A stretch of 64,000 nt of DNA from positions 25,208 through 89,207 of the forward strand of contig JBKQPG010000094.1 of the NCBI GenBank assembly GCA_052145115.1, written 5' to 3'. The translations under genes and the position numbers were made by a program. Position 1 is the stretch's first letter, and every line of letters starts with the position of its first letter. The notes under the pieces are model-generated. The model made no database searches. It was not told the DNA's origin and saw only the letters and a program-made list of their open reading frames with translations. Shown piece after piece: positions 1 through 9,262 of the stretch. The DNA comes from CAIVVT01 sp052145115. GTDB lineage: Bacteria > Acidobacteriota > Terriglobia > Bryobacterales > Bryobacteraceae.

Positions 1-540
1 CGCGGTGATGGTGCGTCCCTTCTCGAGGAACGGCGGCCCCAGCGTGACGTGCTCGGTCCAGGCGACCGGCCGGTCGTAGATGGAGAGGTTCTCGACGGTC
101 TCGCCGATCTCGATGCGCCGGCTGCCCGGGCGCAGACGCAGGGTGCGCTCCATGAGCAGTTGGGAGTGCACCAGCGTGGCCCGTTGCCACAGCGTGTCGC
201 CGTCGGTGCGCAGGGCATGGGTGGTGACGCCCGCCTCGCCGTGCACGCGCAGGCCCACGGCCGCCTCCTCGGGGCTGGGCCCGCCGAACAGGTCCAGGCA
301 CAGGTTGTGGCCCAGGATGCCGGCCAGCAACTGGCTCTCGGCATCGCTGCCGTATTCGAGCATTTCGGCCGACCAGGCCGACGGTTCGATGGTGGGCCAG
401 GGCGGCGACCAGAGCGGGTTGACGCCACTGGCTTTGTCGATGATGGCGGCGATGTGGCCGCCCTGCTCGGTGACCACCACCTGAAGATGTTCATTCTCGA
501 TCGCGGCGGCGCGGCGCCCGCGGTACACAATACCGGTCAT
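1..540 (-). CDS. Partial galactose-mutarotase-like (aldose epimerase-type) protein, N-terminal 180 residues
   Basis: An open frame on the minus strand starts at ATG 540 and runs off the left edge without a stop, so only the N-terminal 180 residues are visible. The start reads MTGIVYRGRRAAAIENEH, followed by a glycine-rich segment (EQGGHIAAIID) and a 'NPLW' stretch that recall the beta-sandwich of mutarotase-like carbohydrate-binding proteins. No catalytic residues can be assigned from this part. It lies 42 bp downstream of the ABC ATPase gene on the same strand and may be in the same transcript, although a functional link is not obvious. It could equally be a DUF4432-like or other sugar-binding protein. 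The reading frame is well supported; the family call is moderate. Confidence 0.65.
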   Translation of the reverse strand, partial: MTGIVYRGRRAAAIENEHLQVVVTEQGGHIAAIIDKASGVNPLWSPPWPTIEPSAWSAEMLEYGSDAESQLLAGILGHNLCLDLFGGPSPEEAAVGLRVHGEAGVTTHALRTDGDTLWQRATLVHSQLLMERTLRLRPGSRRIEIGETVENLSIYDRPVAWTEHVTLGPPFLEKGRTITA

Positions 541-582
541 GCGACTGTTGTAGCAGATCGCGAAACGCCTAGGAAGGGGCGG

Positions 583-1347
583 TCAAGCGGTGCGCGGGCC
601 GTAGTGCTGCTCGCGCGTCTCGTCGGCGTGTATCTTGCCGTCGCGGATGGTGACGATGCGGTGGGCGTACTCGGCGATATCGCGCTCGTGCGTGACCAGC
701 ACGATGGTGTTGCCCTGCTGGTAGAGCTTCTCGAACAGGGCCATGATGTCGCGGCTGGTGGCGGAGTCCAGGTTGCCGGTGGGCTCGTCGGCCAGCAGGA
801 TCGACGGGTTGTTCACCAGCGCGCGGGCCACGGCAACGCGCTGGCGCTGGCCGCCCGAAAGCTCGTTGGGCTTGTGGTACATGCGCGGTTCGAGATCCAC
901 GATGCGCAAGGCGTGCTTGGCGCGCTCGAGGCGGTCCTGGGCCGGGATGCCGGCGTAGATCAGGGGCAGCTCCACGTTGTGCAGCGCCGTGGCGCGCGGC
1001 AGCAGGTTGAAGGTCTGGAAGACGAAGCCGATCTCCTTGTTGCGGATGCGCGCCAGTTCGTCGTCGTCCATCTCGCTGACCAGGTTGCCGTTGATGTAGT
1101 AGTCGCCCTTGGTGGGCGAGTCCAGGCAGCCGATCAGATTCATCAGCGTGGACTTGCCCGAGCCCGACGGGCCCATGATGGCGAGGTATTCGCCGCGGCG
1201 GATTTCCAGGTCCACGCCCGACACGGCGTGAATCTCCTGGTCGCCCATGACGTAGGTCTTCCACAGGTCGTAGGTGCGGATGACGATGTTGTCGCGCCTG
1301 AGTTCCTCGGAGCGCGCGTCGCGTTCGGTGCCGGCTGCTGTGGCCAT
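583..1347 (-). CDS. ABC transporter ATP-binding protein, MacB/LolD type
   Basis: This 254-residue protein is a cytoplasmic ATPase subunit that powers an FtsX/MacB-like permease. The visible motifs are Walker A GPSGSGKST (about 59-67), Q-loop Gln111, the signature LSGGQ (163-167), Walker B ILLADE (183-188) and the H-loop His220. The LADEPTGNLD segment is typical of the MacB/LolD/FtsE subfamily. ATG 1347 is preceded by a good GAGGGAG ribosome site. It lies 37 bp downstream of the HlyD-type adaptor gene, which is the MacA-MacB order. The permease expected with this pair is absent here: the next gene downstream is mutarotase-like. It must therefore work with a permease encoded elsewhere, or with one that has been lost. 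Confidence 0.93.
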   Translation of the reverse strand: MATAAGTERDARSEELRRDNIVIRTYDLWKTYVMGDQEIHAVSGVDLEIRRGEYLAIMGPSGSGKSTLMNLIGCLDSPTKGDYYINGNLVSEMDDDELARIRNKEIGFVFQTFNLLPRATALHNVELPLIYAGIPAQDRLERAKHALRIVDLEPRMYHKPNELSGGQRQRVAVARALVNNPSILLADEPTGNLDSATSRDIMALFEKLYQQGNTIVLVTHERDIAEYAHRIVTIRDGKIHADETREQHYGPRTA

Positions 1348-1384
1348 ATCGTTCTCCCTCGTGCCGATCCTGAAGGCCGGCGGC

Positions 1385-2806
1385 CTAAGTTTCGGTCTTC
1401 ACCGGCGCCTGGTTGTCCACCTTCACCTTGGCCGCGTTGCGCAGCGTGCGGATCACCTTGTAGCTGCCGGTGATGATCTCATCGCCGTCGTTCAAACCGG
1501 AAAGCACCTCGATGTCGGTGGTGCCCGTGATGCCGGTCTTCACTTCACGAAACTCGGCGGCGTTCTTTTTTATGACGAACACGCCCTGCAACTCTTCCTT
1601 CCTGGCCTTCTCCTTGACCGGATCGAGCGTGCTGGCCTGGACCACCTTGCCGCCCGGCTTCTCGGGCTCCAGGTCGCCACGCTGGCGCACGGTCAGGGCC
1701 TGAATCGGAATCGACAGGACCTTCTGCCGCGTGGCCGTGATGATCTTCGAAGTGCAGGACAATCCGGGCCGGATCGCAGCGGGCGGATTGTCGAGCGCGA
1801 TGACGACCTTGAAGTCCTTGGCTTCCTGGCTGGAAACCGCGCTCTGGCTGGCCGCCAGTCCGGTGGAGCGCAGGATCGCGGTGTTGCCGATTTCGGTCAC
1901 GTGGCCCTTGAAGGTCTGGTTGGGAATGGCGTCGATGGTGACGTCGGCCGCCTGTCCCAGCTTCACATTCACGATGTCGGTTTCGTCCACCTTTACTTCG
2001 GCCGTGATCAGGCTCATGTCGGCGATGGTCATAATCAGCGAGGCGGAGGAGTTCTGAATGCCCGGCACCACGGTTTCGCCCATGCGAACGGGCAGGTTGG
2101 TAACGATGCCGTCGATGGGACTGGTCGCCATGTGCTTGGCCAGCACGTCATCCACTCGGCGCAGCATCGCCTGCGACTGGGTCACGCGCTTCTGCGCGCC
2201 GTTCAGCTGCGAAGCGGCCTGGTCGCGCTGCGCCAGCATCTGCTGGTACGCCGCCTGGGCGCCACGCAGAACGGCGGCCTGGCTGTCGAGCGTCGACTTG
2301 CGGACGTCGTAATCCTGCTTGGCGATCAGCTTGTCCTTCCACAGCTCCGCGCCGCGCTGAAAATCGATCTGCGCTTTTTCAAGGTCGGCCTTGGCGCGGT
2401 CGACGGCCGCTTGCGCGTTCTGGATGTTGTCATTGGTCGCCTTCAGCCCCGATTCCGCGGCGGCCGAGTCGGCCAGCGCCGAATTCAACGACGCCTGCTG
2501 CGCCTGGACGTCGGCGTCGGCCTGGATATTCTCCAGCCGCGCCAGCACCTGGCCGCGTTTGACGGAGTCGCCCTCCTTCACGTTGATGGCCACGATCCGG
2601 CCCATCACGTTGGCGCCGATGTTATAGTAATCACGGGGCTTAATCTCGCCGGAGGCGGTCACGACGCTGGTCAGGTCGGAGCGCACTACCTTGCCCGTCT
2701 GGACCGTCACGATGCCGCGCTGGCTCATCTGCACGCTCGCGAACACGCCGCCGGCGACCACGATCACGCCGCCAATTCCAAGGATCCACTTCCACTTCCG
2801 CTTCAC
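1385..2806 (-). CDS. HlyD/MacA-type efflux periplasmic adaptor subunit
   Basis: This 473-residue membrane-fusion protein links an inner-membrane ABC pump to an outer-membrane channel. An N-terminal signal anchor (about residues 7-25) is followed by the first half of a biotinyl-lipoyl domain (IGANVMGRIVAINVKEGD), a long alpha-helical hairpin rich in Ala and Gln (about 95-215), the second lipoyl half (SPIDGIVTNLPVRMGETV) and beta-barrel and membrane-proximal domains. The start is GTG 2806, with AGGAG about nine bases upstream. It is the first gene of a minus-strand unit with the ABC ATPase. Family membership is secure. The substrate is unknown. Confidence 0.92.
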   Translation of the reverse strand: MKRKWKWILGIGGVIVVAGGVFASVQMSQRGIVTVQTGKVVRSDLTSVVTASGEIKPRDYYNIGANVMGRIVAINVKEGDSVKRGQVLARLENIQADADVQAQQASLNSALADSAAAESGLKATNDNIQNAQAAVDRAKADLEKAQIDFQRGAELWKDKLIAKQDYDVRKSTLDSQAAVLRGAQAAYQQMLAQRDQAASQLNGAQKRVTQSQAMLRRVDDVLAKHMATSPIDGIVTNLPVRMGETVVPGIQNSSASLIMTIADMSLITAEVKVDETDIVNVKLGQAADVTIDAIPNQTFKGHVTEIGNTAILRSTGLAASQSAVSSQEAKDFKVVIALDNPPAAIRPGLSCTSKIITATRQKVLSIPIQALTVRQRGDLEPEKPGGKVVQASTLDPVKEKARKEELQGVFVIKKNAAEFREVKTGITGTTDIEVLSGLNDGDEIITGSYKVIRTLRNAAKVKVDNQAPVKTET

Positions 2807-3084
2807 GGATGAATACTCCTGCCTTCTTCTTGTTAGGACGACGACGCTCCCGGATTTGTTCTCACCATTTCACCGGAAAAAGAAGAGAATCCCGTGGCGG
2901 CGGACAACGCACCCGCGCGCGGGGTCTCCGTATGAGGACGGAATGCAGCGCCGAGCCGCTGCAAAATCAACGCCCTGGCTGCTACCTCGATTATAGCGGC
3001 CCGGACCCGCGCCGTCGCCCGCCCGGCCGCGCGGTGTAGAATCGTGCAGGACCATTTGACGCAGTTTTAATAGAGGATATGAAC

Positions 3085-3981
3085 ATGGATCGACGCACGT
3101 TTTTAATCAATTCCGCAGCGGCCGCGGTGGGCGCGGCCGGAGTCAACGGGCTCGCCCAGGCCGCCTCGCCACGGCTGCCCATTCGCAAGGCCGTCGAATT
3201 CGCGATGCTGCCCAAGGAGCTGAGCCCAGTGGCGCGGCTGCGGCTGGCCAAAGAGTGCGGCTTCGAGGCGGTCGAGATCGGCACGCAGCCGGATCCCCGC
3301 CTGGCGGAAGAGTACAAGCGGGCCTCGGACGATGCGGGCCTACCGATCCACTCCGTGATGAACATGGGGCACTGGCAATACCCGCTGACGAGCCCCGATC
3401 CGGAGGTGGTGGCGCGCTGCCTGAAGGGCATGGAGACGAGCCTGGACAACGCCAAGCTGTGGGGCGCCCAAACCGTGCTGCTGGTGCCGGGCGTGGTCAC
3501 GCCGCAGGTCACTTATCAACAGGCCTGGGAGCGCAGCCAGCGCGAGATCCGCAAGCTGATTCCGCTGGCCGAGCAGCACAAGGTGATCATCGGCATCGAG
3601 GAGGTCTGGAACAAGTTCCTGCTGAGCCCGCTGGAGATGGCGCACTATATCGACGAATTCCACAGTCCCTGGATCCGCGCCTACTTCGACGTCGGCAACG
3701 TGGTGCTGTACGGGTATCCGCAGGACTGGATCCGCACGCTCGGCCCGCGCATCATCAAGTTGCACATCAAGGACTTCACCGCACGCCGCAACAAGCAGAT
3801 CGACAAGACCGTCCTCGACTGGGTCAATCTGCGGGACGGCGACATCGACTGGAAGGCGATTTACCAGGCCTTGAAGGAGATCGGGTACAAGGGCGTTGCG
3901 ACCACGGAACTGGAGGGCGGCGACGCTGCGTATTTAAAGGATGTCAACCGGCGATTTGACGCCATCCTCGAGGGCGCCTAG
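3085..3981 (+). CDS. Tat-exported sugar phosphate isomerase/epimerase (xylose isomerase-like TIM barrel)
   Basis: This 298-residue protein begins with a twin-arginine signal (MDRRTFLINSAAAAVGAAG). It continues as an AP-endonuclease-2/xylose-isomerase-like TIM barrel. Typical strand ends are visible: CGFEAVEIGT, IGIEEVWN, AYFDVGN, IKLHIKDF and VATTELEGGD, with acidic and His residues placed as metal ligands. ATG 3085 is preferred over ATG 3079 because AGAGG (3072-3076) then lies eight bases upstream rather than two. Solibacter-type bacteria encode many such exported isomerases, usually of unknown substrate. sppA follows 27 bp downstream on the same strand. Confidence 0.88.
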   Translation: MDRRTFLINSAAAAVGAAGVNGLAQAASPRLPIRKAVEFAMLPKELSPVARLRLAKECGFEAVEIGTQPDPRLAEEYKRASDDAGLPIHSVMNMGHWQYPLTSPDPEVVARCLKGMETSLDNAKLWGAQTVLLVPGVVTPQVTYQQAWERSQREIRKLIPLAEQHKVIIGIEEVWNKFLLSPLEMAHYIDEFHSPWIRAYFDVGNVVLYGYPQDWIRTLGPRIIKLHIKDFTARRNKQIDKTVLDWVNLRDGDIDWKAIYQALKEIGYKGVATTELEGGDAAYLKDVNRRFDAILEGA

Positions 3982-4008
3982 TTTCGTTGGAAGGGAGACA
4001 ACCCGCGC

Positions 4009-5742
4009 ATGAAGAAGTTCCTGTTGGGCATTGTGGCCGGCATCGTGATTGCCGGCGTGGCGCTGGTGGTGCTGTTTTTCGCCGCGGTGCGCTGGTCGGC
4101 CCAGACGCCGTCGGTGCCCGCCAGCGGCATTCTGGCCGTGAATCTGACGGGGGATGTGCCCGAAGGGCTGGCCGATGTGCCGCCGATCCCGGCGCTGGCC
4201 CGCCAGGCGCCGCTGGCCATGGTGGAGTGGTGGAACCTGTTGCGCGCGGCCGGGCGGGACCCTCGGGTGAAAGGCCTGCTGCTGCGGCCCCGGCAGCTCA
4301 GCGCGGGTTGGGGCAAGATGCAGGAGCTGCGCACGGGCATCGAAACTTTCAAGCGCTCGCGCAAGCCGGTCTACGCGTGGCTGGAGACTCCCAGCCTGCG
4401 GGAGTATTACCTGGCTTCCGCGGCCGACCGGATCTACCTGGCGCCGGAGGACTACCTGGACGTGAAAGGCCTGCGCCTGGAAGCCATGTACTTCAAGGGC
4501 ACGCTCGACAAGCTGGGCGTACAGTTCGAAGTCGAGCACATGGGCAAGTACAAGGACGCCGGCGATATGTTCACCCGCAAGGACATGAGCCCGGAGACCA
4601 AGGAGTCGCTCAACGCGCTGCTGGACGGGATCTGGGACAACGTCACGTCCACGATCGGCCCGGCGCGCCGGATGAAGCCCGAACAGTTTCGCGCGCTGGT
4701 AGACCAAGCGCCGATGCTGGCACCGGCGGCGGTGAAGTCGGGGCTGGTGGATGAGCTGAGCTACCTGCCGGCCGTGCAGCTGGCCCTGACCAGAAAGGCC
4801 GGGCTGGCCGCGTGGGTCTCGATCAGTCCGCAACTTCTGTTGAGCGACATCCAGCCGCCGCGGAAAAGCCAGCGGATCGCCTATCTGGTGGCCGAGGGCG
4901 ACATCCTACGCGGCGCGCCGGATAATCCCTGGGGCCGCGAGATCGGGATCACGCCGGCGCCGGTGACGCGGCTGGTGAAGAGCATCGCCGACGATGCGAC
5001 GATCAAGGGCGTGATTGTGCGGGTCGAATCGCCTGGCGGCGATGCGATCGCCTCGGACGAGATCCTGGAGTCGCTCAAGGATCTGGCCCGCAGGAAGCCG
5101 GTGGTGGTGTCGATGTCCGACGTGGCGGCCTCGGGCGGCTACTACATCGCCATGACTGGCGACCCGGTGGTGGCCTATCCCACGACGATCACCGGCTCGA
5201 TCGGGGTGATCTACGGGAAGGCCAATGTGAAGGGCCTGTACGACAAGCTGGGCTTTTCGACCGAGACGCTGACGCGCGGCAGGTTCGCCGACATCGACTC
5301 CGCCACCAAGCCCATGTCGCCGGAGGGCCGCAAGAAGCTGCAGGAATCGCTGCAGTCGATTTATAGCGCCTTTCTGAAGCACGTCGCCGAGGGGCGGAAA
5401 TCGAAGGTCGAGGCCATCGAGCCGCTGGCGCAGGGCCGCGTGTGGATCGGCTCCGACGCGTACAAAAACCACCTGGTCGACGAGCTGGGCGGGATCGACC
5501 GGGCCGTCGAGCTGTTGCAGCACAAAGGGGCGCTGGCGGCGGGCGTTGAGGCCAAGCTGATCGTCTACCCGGGGCGCAAGAGCTTCTGGGAAATGCTGCT
5601 GGGCATGAGCGACAATGCCGCGTCCGCGTCTCAGACGCCGGAAGAGTGGCTGCTGGTCCACGCCGGCGCCGAAAGCGGAGTATTGCCCTACCTGGAGGGC
5701 GGCATGCTGCGCGTCATGCCGTTCCGCATCCAGATCCGCTAG
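4009..5742 (+). CDS. sppA: Signal peptide peptidase SppA, long (67K) type
   Basis: This 577-residue inner-membrane serine protease degrades cleaved signal peptides. It has an N-terminal transmembrane segment (about 4-27) and the tandem duplicated ClpP-like domains of the long, E. coli-type enzyme. The general base lysine is likely Lys182 in GKYKDAGDMF, and the nucleophile is Ser375 in DVAASGGYYI. This matches the Lys/Ser dyad shared between the two halves in this family. A GGAAGGGAG ribosome site precedes ATG 4009. It follows the isomerase gene closely and converges on the sigma factor gene with only 7 bp between them. Confidence 0.95.
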   Translation: MKKFLLGIVAGIVIAGVALVVLFFAAVRWSAQTPSVPASGILAVNLTGDVPEGLADVPPIPALARQAPLAMVEWWNLLRAAGRDPRVKGLLLRPRQLSAGWGKMQELRTGIETFKRSRKPVYAWLETPSLREYYLASAADRIYLAPEDYLDVKGLRLEAMYFKGTLDKLGVQFEVEHMGKYKDAGDMFTRKDMSPETKESLNALLDGIWDNVTSTIGPARRMKPEQFRALVDQAPMLAPAAVKSGLVDELSYLPAVQLALTRKAGLAAWVSISPQLLLSDIQPPRKSQRIAYLVAEGDILRGAPDNPWGREIGITPAPVTRLVKSIADDATIKGVIVRVESPGGDAIASDEILESLKDLARRKPVVVSMSDVAASGGYYIAMTGDPVVAYPTTITGSIGVIYGKANVKGLYDKLGFSTETLTRGRFADIDSATKPMSPEGRKKLQESLQSIYSAFLKHVAEGRKSKVEAIEPLAQGRVWIGSDAYKNHLVDELGGIDRAVELLQHKGALAAGVEAKLIVYPGRKSFWEMLLGMSDNAASASQTPEEWLLVHAGAESGVLPYLEGGMLRVMPFRIQIR

Positions 5743-5749
5743 CGCGGCC

Positions 5750-6490
5750 TCAAGCGGCGGAAAGCGAGCCGGCCAGGCGACCGGCAGCCAGCGCCCGCTT
5801 CATCTTGTCGAGGGCCGACTTGTGAATCTGCGAGACGCGGCTCTCGTTCACGCCGAGTGTGCGTCCGATGGCGCGCATGCTCCAGTCGCCCGAGTAATAC
5901 ATCAGGACCACCTGGCGGTGCCGTTCGGGCAGAACCTCCAGCGCCTTGCGAACCAGATCCTGCGCCTCGTGGGCTTCATATAGCCTGTCCGGATGCAAAT
6001 CCTCACAGCACGGGAAGTCGGGCGCGGGCATGTCGTCCTGGCGTTCCTGGCGGCTCGAGAGCGAGGCCACGGGGCCGAGGCTGAAAAAGCGCAGCTTGCG
6101 GTGGTCCACGGGCGCGGGCGAACCATCCGCCGCCTCCGCCAGTGCCATGGCCTTGCGCTGCCGGCGCTGGCTGCGGGTGGCCCAGTCCAGTGCGCGCAAG
6201 GCGTCCAGGATCGCGCCGCGGATGCGGTAGCGGGCGTAGGCCGGGAAGGGGATGCCTTTGGCGGGGTCGTACCGCCGCACGGCGTCAATCAAGCCCAACG
6301 TGCCGGTCTGAATCAGGTCCTCGAGCTCCACCTGGACCGGCAGCGACGACGCGATGCGCGCGGCGATGAAGCGCACCAGCCCCAGGTTGCCGGTGACCGC
6401 CGCATCCTCCGCCGCCTGAGCCGCAACCGCCGGGGCGTTGCGTCGCGGCGTCGCTGTCCGAACTGCCGCCGCGGCCATGACCGTTGCCAT
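5750..6490 (-). CDS. RNA polymerase sigma factor of the FliA/WhiG (sigma-28) type
   Basis: This 246-residue group 3 sigma-70 family protein has region 2 (LEDLIQTGTLGLIDAVRRYD, with FPAYARYRIRGAILDALR) and a C-terminal region 4 helix-turn-helix (SMRAIGRTLGVNESRVSQIH). The RYRIRGAILDALRALDW stretch is the hallmark of FliA/WhiG factors. ATG 6490 is chosen because GGGAGGAACGAT lies just upstream; an upstream ATG at 6514 in the same frame lacks this. No flagellar or chemotaxis gene is present in the window, so the regulon cannot be inferred. A divergently transcribed PilZ gene starts 266 bp away. Confidence 0.93.
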   Translation of the reverse strand: MATVMAAAAVRTATPRRNAPAVAAQAAEDAAVTGNLGLVRFIAARIASSLPVQVELEDLIQTGTLGLIDAVRRYDPAKGIPFPAYARYRIRGAILDALRALDWATRSQRRQRKAMALAEAADGSPAPVDHRKLRFFSLGPVASLSSRQERQDDMPAPDFPCCEDLHPDRLYEAHEAQDLVRKALEVLPERHRQVVLMYYSGDWSMRAIGRTLGVNESRVSQIHKSALDKMKRALAAGRLAGSLSAA

Positions 6491-6756
6491 ATCGTTCCTC
6501 CCTGCCTGGACCACCAGAGTGATCTGGGCTGACGACGGAGAGAATGCACGGTCCCGGCCAAACGATCAGTGAGATTTAACATGCGTACTATCAACAGCTT
6601 ACATAAAATGTCACGCCATACAGGACTGGCGATGGCAGTATGTTTGTTCCGTTTTGGTTCCAGCGCGGAACAGGTGTCGAATTTTGAGACGAGAAGACCC
6701 TGCGGGCCGCTGATTTTATGCTCAAGCCTCCCGGTGCATGTGCCGATATAGGATCC

Positions 6757-7188
6757 ATGGGGATTACCGATCGGCGGCGGTACGGCCGGCTGCTGTGCGC
6801 CGGCCTGGTGGAAGTGCGCTGGTCGGACGAGCACGGCTTTCCGTGTGAGACCGTAGCCAATCTGGACGACGTTTCTCCCGGCGGCGCCTGCCTGCTCCTG
6901 GATTGCCGGATCCCTCCCGGGACGCGGATCGCGGTCGGCCATCTGATTTGCCAGGTGGAAGCAGAGACCCGCTATTGCCGCCCATCACAATTAGGTTGGG
7001 TGGTCGGGGCGCAGTTCCTGACCGGCAAGATGCCGGGCATCCGGGCCTGCAGTCCCAAACACTGTGTGGACCCCAAAACCATCCCCGCGGATCTGCCCCC
7101 GCGCGACGGGCGCCAGCTTGCCCCCGATGTGCGCAGCACGGTCGGCTGCATGACCCTGTACGAAGCCGTGAGCAATAAAGAATGGTGA
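6757..7188 (+). CDS. PilZ domain-containing protein
   Basis: This 143-residue protein carries the two c-di-GMP-binding signatures of PilZ domains: RRRYGR near the start and DVSPGG about 35 residues later. A mostly beta middle follows, then a Cys-containing tail (CSPKHCVD). It probably binds cyclic di-GMP as a stand-alone receptor. ATG 6757 (MGITDRRR) is used; the same frame opens at ATG 6718, but the extra 13 residues lie before the conserved RxxxR motif. It is divergent from the sigma factor gene, so the two may share a control region (6491-6756). The partner process is unknown. Confidence 0.8.
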   Translation: MGITDRRRYGRLLCAGLVEVRWSDEHGFPCETVANLDDVSPGGACLLLDCRIPPGTRIAVGHLICQVEAETRYCRPSQLGWVVGAQFLTGKMPGIRACSPKHCVDPKTIPADLPPRDGRQLAPDVRSTVGCMTLYEAVSNKEW

Positions 7189-7248
7189 AGCGCCCTGGGC
7201 GCCGGTTGGCAGGCGGGGAGTGGCGAGGCCGGGCGAGCCTCGGAATCC

Positions 7249-7695
7249 TCAGTTCACCTTGGCGGACTGGTGGGCGACGAGCTGCCACTGGCCATGGCGC
7301 TTGACGAAGACGTGCAGGAAGGCCAGCGTGGCCGGAGTCTGAGTGTTGTTGGGACCGAGCGTGACCACTTTGACCCGGCCGAAGGTGAGCGCGGTGTCCT
7401 TGGAGAGGATCTGAACGCGCGGCTCGGCCTCGTAGTCGGCGTTGAAGTAGCGCGCCTTGCCGGTCTTCAGCTTGTCGATGTAACTGGCCTTGGTATCGCT
7501 GCCGCCGGTGGAGTGGGTATAGGTGAGGTCGTCGGCGAGGACCTTGTCGAGCAGCGCGAAATCATTGTGAGAGACGCCCGTGGACCAGCCCTTTTCGGCG
7601 GCCAGGACGGCGTCGTGTTCCTTATCGGCGGCCAGAAGCGCCGGCGCGGCCAGGCAGCCGGCCAGCGCAAGCGTGAGCAGACAATGGCGCATCAT
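7249..7695 (-). CDS. Secreted SnoaL/DUF4440-like (NTF2 fold) protein
   Basis: This 148-residue protein has a clear signal peptide (MRHCLLTLALAGCLAAPALLA). It is followed by an NTF2-like fold of the DUF4440/SnoaL group. The pattern of VLAAEKGWSTG, LLDKVLADDLTYTHSTG, a middle lysine-rich segment and the final WQLVAHQSAKV strand is characteristic. Such proteins are small, often dimeric, and either bind ligands or act as enzymes without conserved catalytic residues. No function can be inferred from context: the neighbours are a PilZ protein and an M28 peptidase, each with its own promoter space. Confidence 0.85.
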   Translation of the reverse strand: MMRHCLLTLALAGCLAAPALLAADKEHDAVLAAEKGWSTGVSHNDFALLDKVLADDLTYTHSTGGSDTKASYIDKLKTGKARYFNADYEAEPRVQILSKDTALTFGRVKVVTLGPNNTQTPATLAFLHVFVKRHGQWQLVAHQSAKVN

Positions 7696-7776
7696 GTGCG
7701 TATTCTACGACGTGGCGCGCGCTAGCGTCACGACCGCTGGTGCAGCACCCAGGCCGGCGCTCCAGCCATCCGGGGA

Positions 7777-9180
7777 TCAGCTATCGATCCGCCCGGGCAT
7801 GTCGGCCAGGACGTAGGCCAGCACGGCCAGCGATGCGACGTTGAGCCGGAACTCGCGCGGGTCGATCTTGTCGAGAGTATCGGCTTCGGAATGGTGCCAT
7901 TCGAAGTAGCGCAGGCCGACGGTGCGGTGGCCGAAGCCGGGCACGCCCTCGCGCATCAGCGGGGCGATGTCGGCCCCGCCTCCGCCTTTGGAAATCTCTC
8001 CGGCGCCGATGCCGTCGAGGAGCTTGCCGATCTGCCGGGCGCGCTGAAGAGCGCGGTTCAGCACCTCGTCGGATGCGCCCGCGATGGAGAAGCCGTAGCC
8101 GACGGGGCGTTCGGCGCCGCTATCCATCTCGATGACCGCGACGTGGTTCTTTAGCGCGTCGCCGACCCATTTCCGATACGCCGCGGCGCCCGCGCCGGTG
8201 TGCTCCTCGTCGGTCCAGAAAACCAGGCGCACGGTGCGGCGGGGGATCAGGCCGAGCTGCTTCATCAGCACCACCGCCTGCCAGCAGGCGGTGAAGCCGC
8301 AGCCGTCGTCCTGCGCGCCCTGGCCGACGTCCCAGGAGTCGATATGGCCGCCCAACAGGACGATCTCCTCGGGCCGTTCGCGGCCGGGGAGCTCGCCGAC
8401 GACGTTGGCCGAATCGGCGTCGGGCAGAGTCTCGGCGGACATTTTCAGTTGGAGGCGGACGGTGTTGCCGGCGTCGATCAGGCGCGCCATGCGCAGCGCG
8501 TCCTCGATTGAGACGGCGGCGTGGGGAATCCGCGGGACCACCGGGTCGTACTGCATTGCGCCGGTGTGGGGATCGCGCAGGCTGAGCGGCGTGACGGAAC
8601 GGACCAGCGAGGCGACGGCGCCCAGCCTGGCCGCGCGGATGGCGCCGTTGGTACGGTACTGGACGGTGCGGCCGTAGCCCTGCCAGGGCACGTTGTAGAG
8701 CACGATCCGGCCGCGCACCTTGTCCGCGCCCAGAGCCTCCAGCTCGTCGAAGCTCGAAACGGCGACGACATCGGCGGTGAGCCCCTCGGGCGGCGTGGCG
8801 ATGCTGCCGCCGAGACCGAGCAGGAACACCGGCGCGTCCAGCGGCGCCACCAGGCGGGCCGATTCCGCGCCGCGCACCCAATGCGGCACTTTGACGGGCG
8901 GCGTCTGGACGTTCTCGAGGCCTTCGCGGCGCATTTCCGCGGCGGCCCACTCGATGGCGCGTTCCAGGCCGGAAGAACCGGCGATGCGATGGCCGATGCG
9001 GTCGCACAGGTACGCCAGTTTGTTCCAACCGCCGTCGTCGGTGAGCGCGGCGCCGATCAGGCGCGAGGCGGCGTCGTGGTAGCCGTCAGGGAAGGCCGGC
9101 GCGGGCTGCGCGCGGCCGCTGGCAGTGGCGGCGGCGGCGAAACCGGCCGGTACGGAGGACAGAAAAGCGCGGCGTTGCAT
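7777..9180 (-). CDS. Tat-exported M28 family zinc aminopeptidase (carboxypeptidase Q-like)
   Basis: This 467-residue exported metallopeptidase begins with a twin-arginine type signal (MQRRAFLSSVPAGFAAA). A protease-associated (PA) insert lies around residues 120-250. The M28 zinc site follows: HIDSWDVGQGAQDDGCG supplies His and Asp ligands, WTDEEHTGAGA gives the catalytic Glu pair, MDSGAERP gives an Asp, and WHHSEADTLDKID gives the last His. The open frame extends upstream to 9366, but that extension overlaps hemH and lacks a signal. ATG 9180 is therefore used. It probably trims extracytoplasmic peptides. It is divergent from hemH. Confidence 0.9.
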   Translation of the reverse strand: MQRRAFLSSVPAGFAAAATASGRAQPAPAFPDGYHDAASRLIGAALTDDGGWNKLAYLCDRIGHRIAGSSGLERAIEWAAAEMRREGLENVQTPPVKVPHWVRGAESARLVAPLDAPVFLLGLGGSIATPPEGLTADVVAVSSFDELEALGADKVRGRIVLYNVPWQGYGRTVQYRTNGAIRAARLGAVASLVRSVTPLSLRDPHTGAMQYDPVVPRIPHAAVSIEDALRMARLIDAGNTVRLQLKMSAETLPDADSANVVGELPGRERPEEIVLLGGHIDSWDVGQGAQDDGCGFTACWQAVVLMKQLGLIPRRTVRLVFWTDEEHTGAGAAAYRKWVGDALKNHVAVIEMDSGAERPVGYGFSIAGASDEVLNRALQRARQIGKLLDGIGAGEISKGGGGADIAPLMREGVPGFGHRTVGLRYFEWHHSEADTLDKIDPREFRLNVASLAVLAYVLADMPGRIDS

Positions 9181-9262
9181 GTGGGGTCCCGGAACACGTC
9201 GATTGTCGCACAGGGGATGAAGGGTAGCGCGAAATCGCGAGCTGCGGCATCCTAGAAGGCGG

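Noticed and set aside
49..1473. A 474-codon plus-strand frame.
   Set aside because: It is antisense to the ABC ATPase and the partial mutarotase-like gene and has the low-complexity composition of GC-rich shadow frames.
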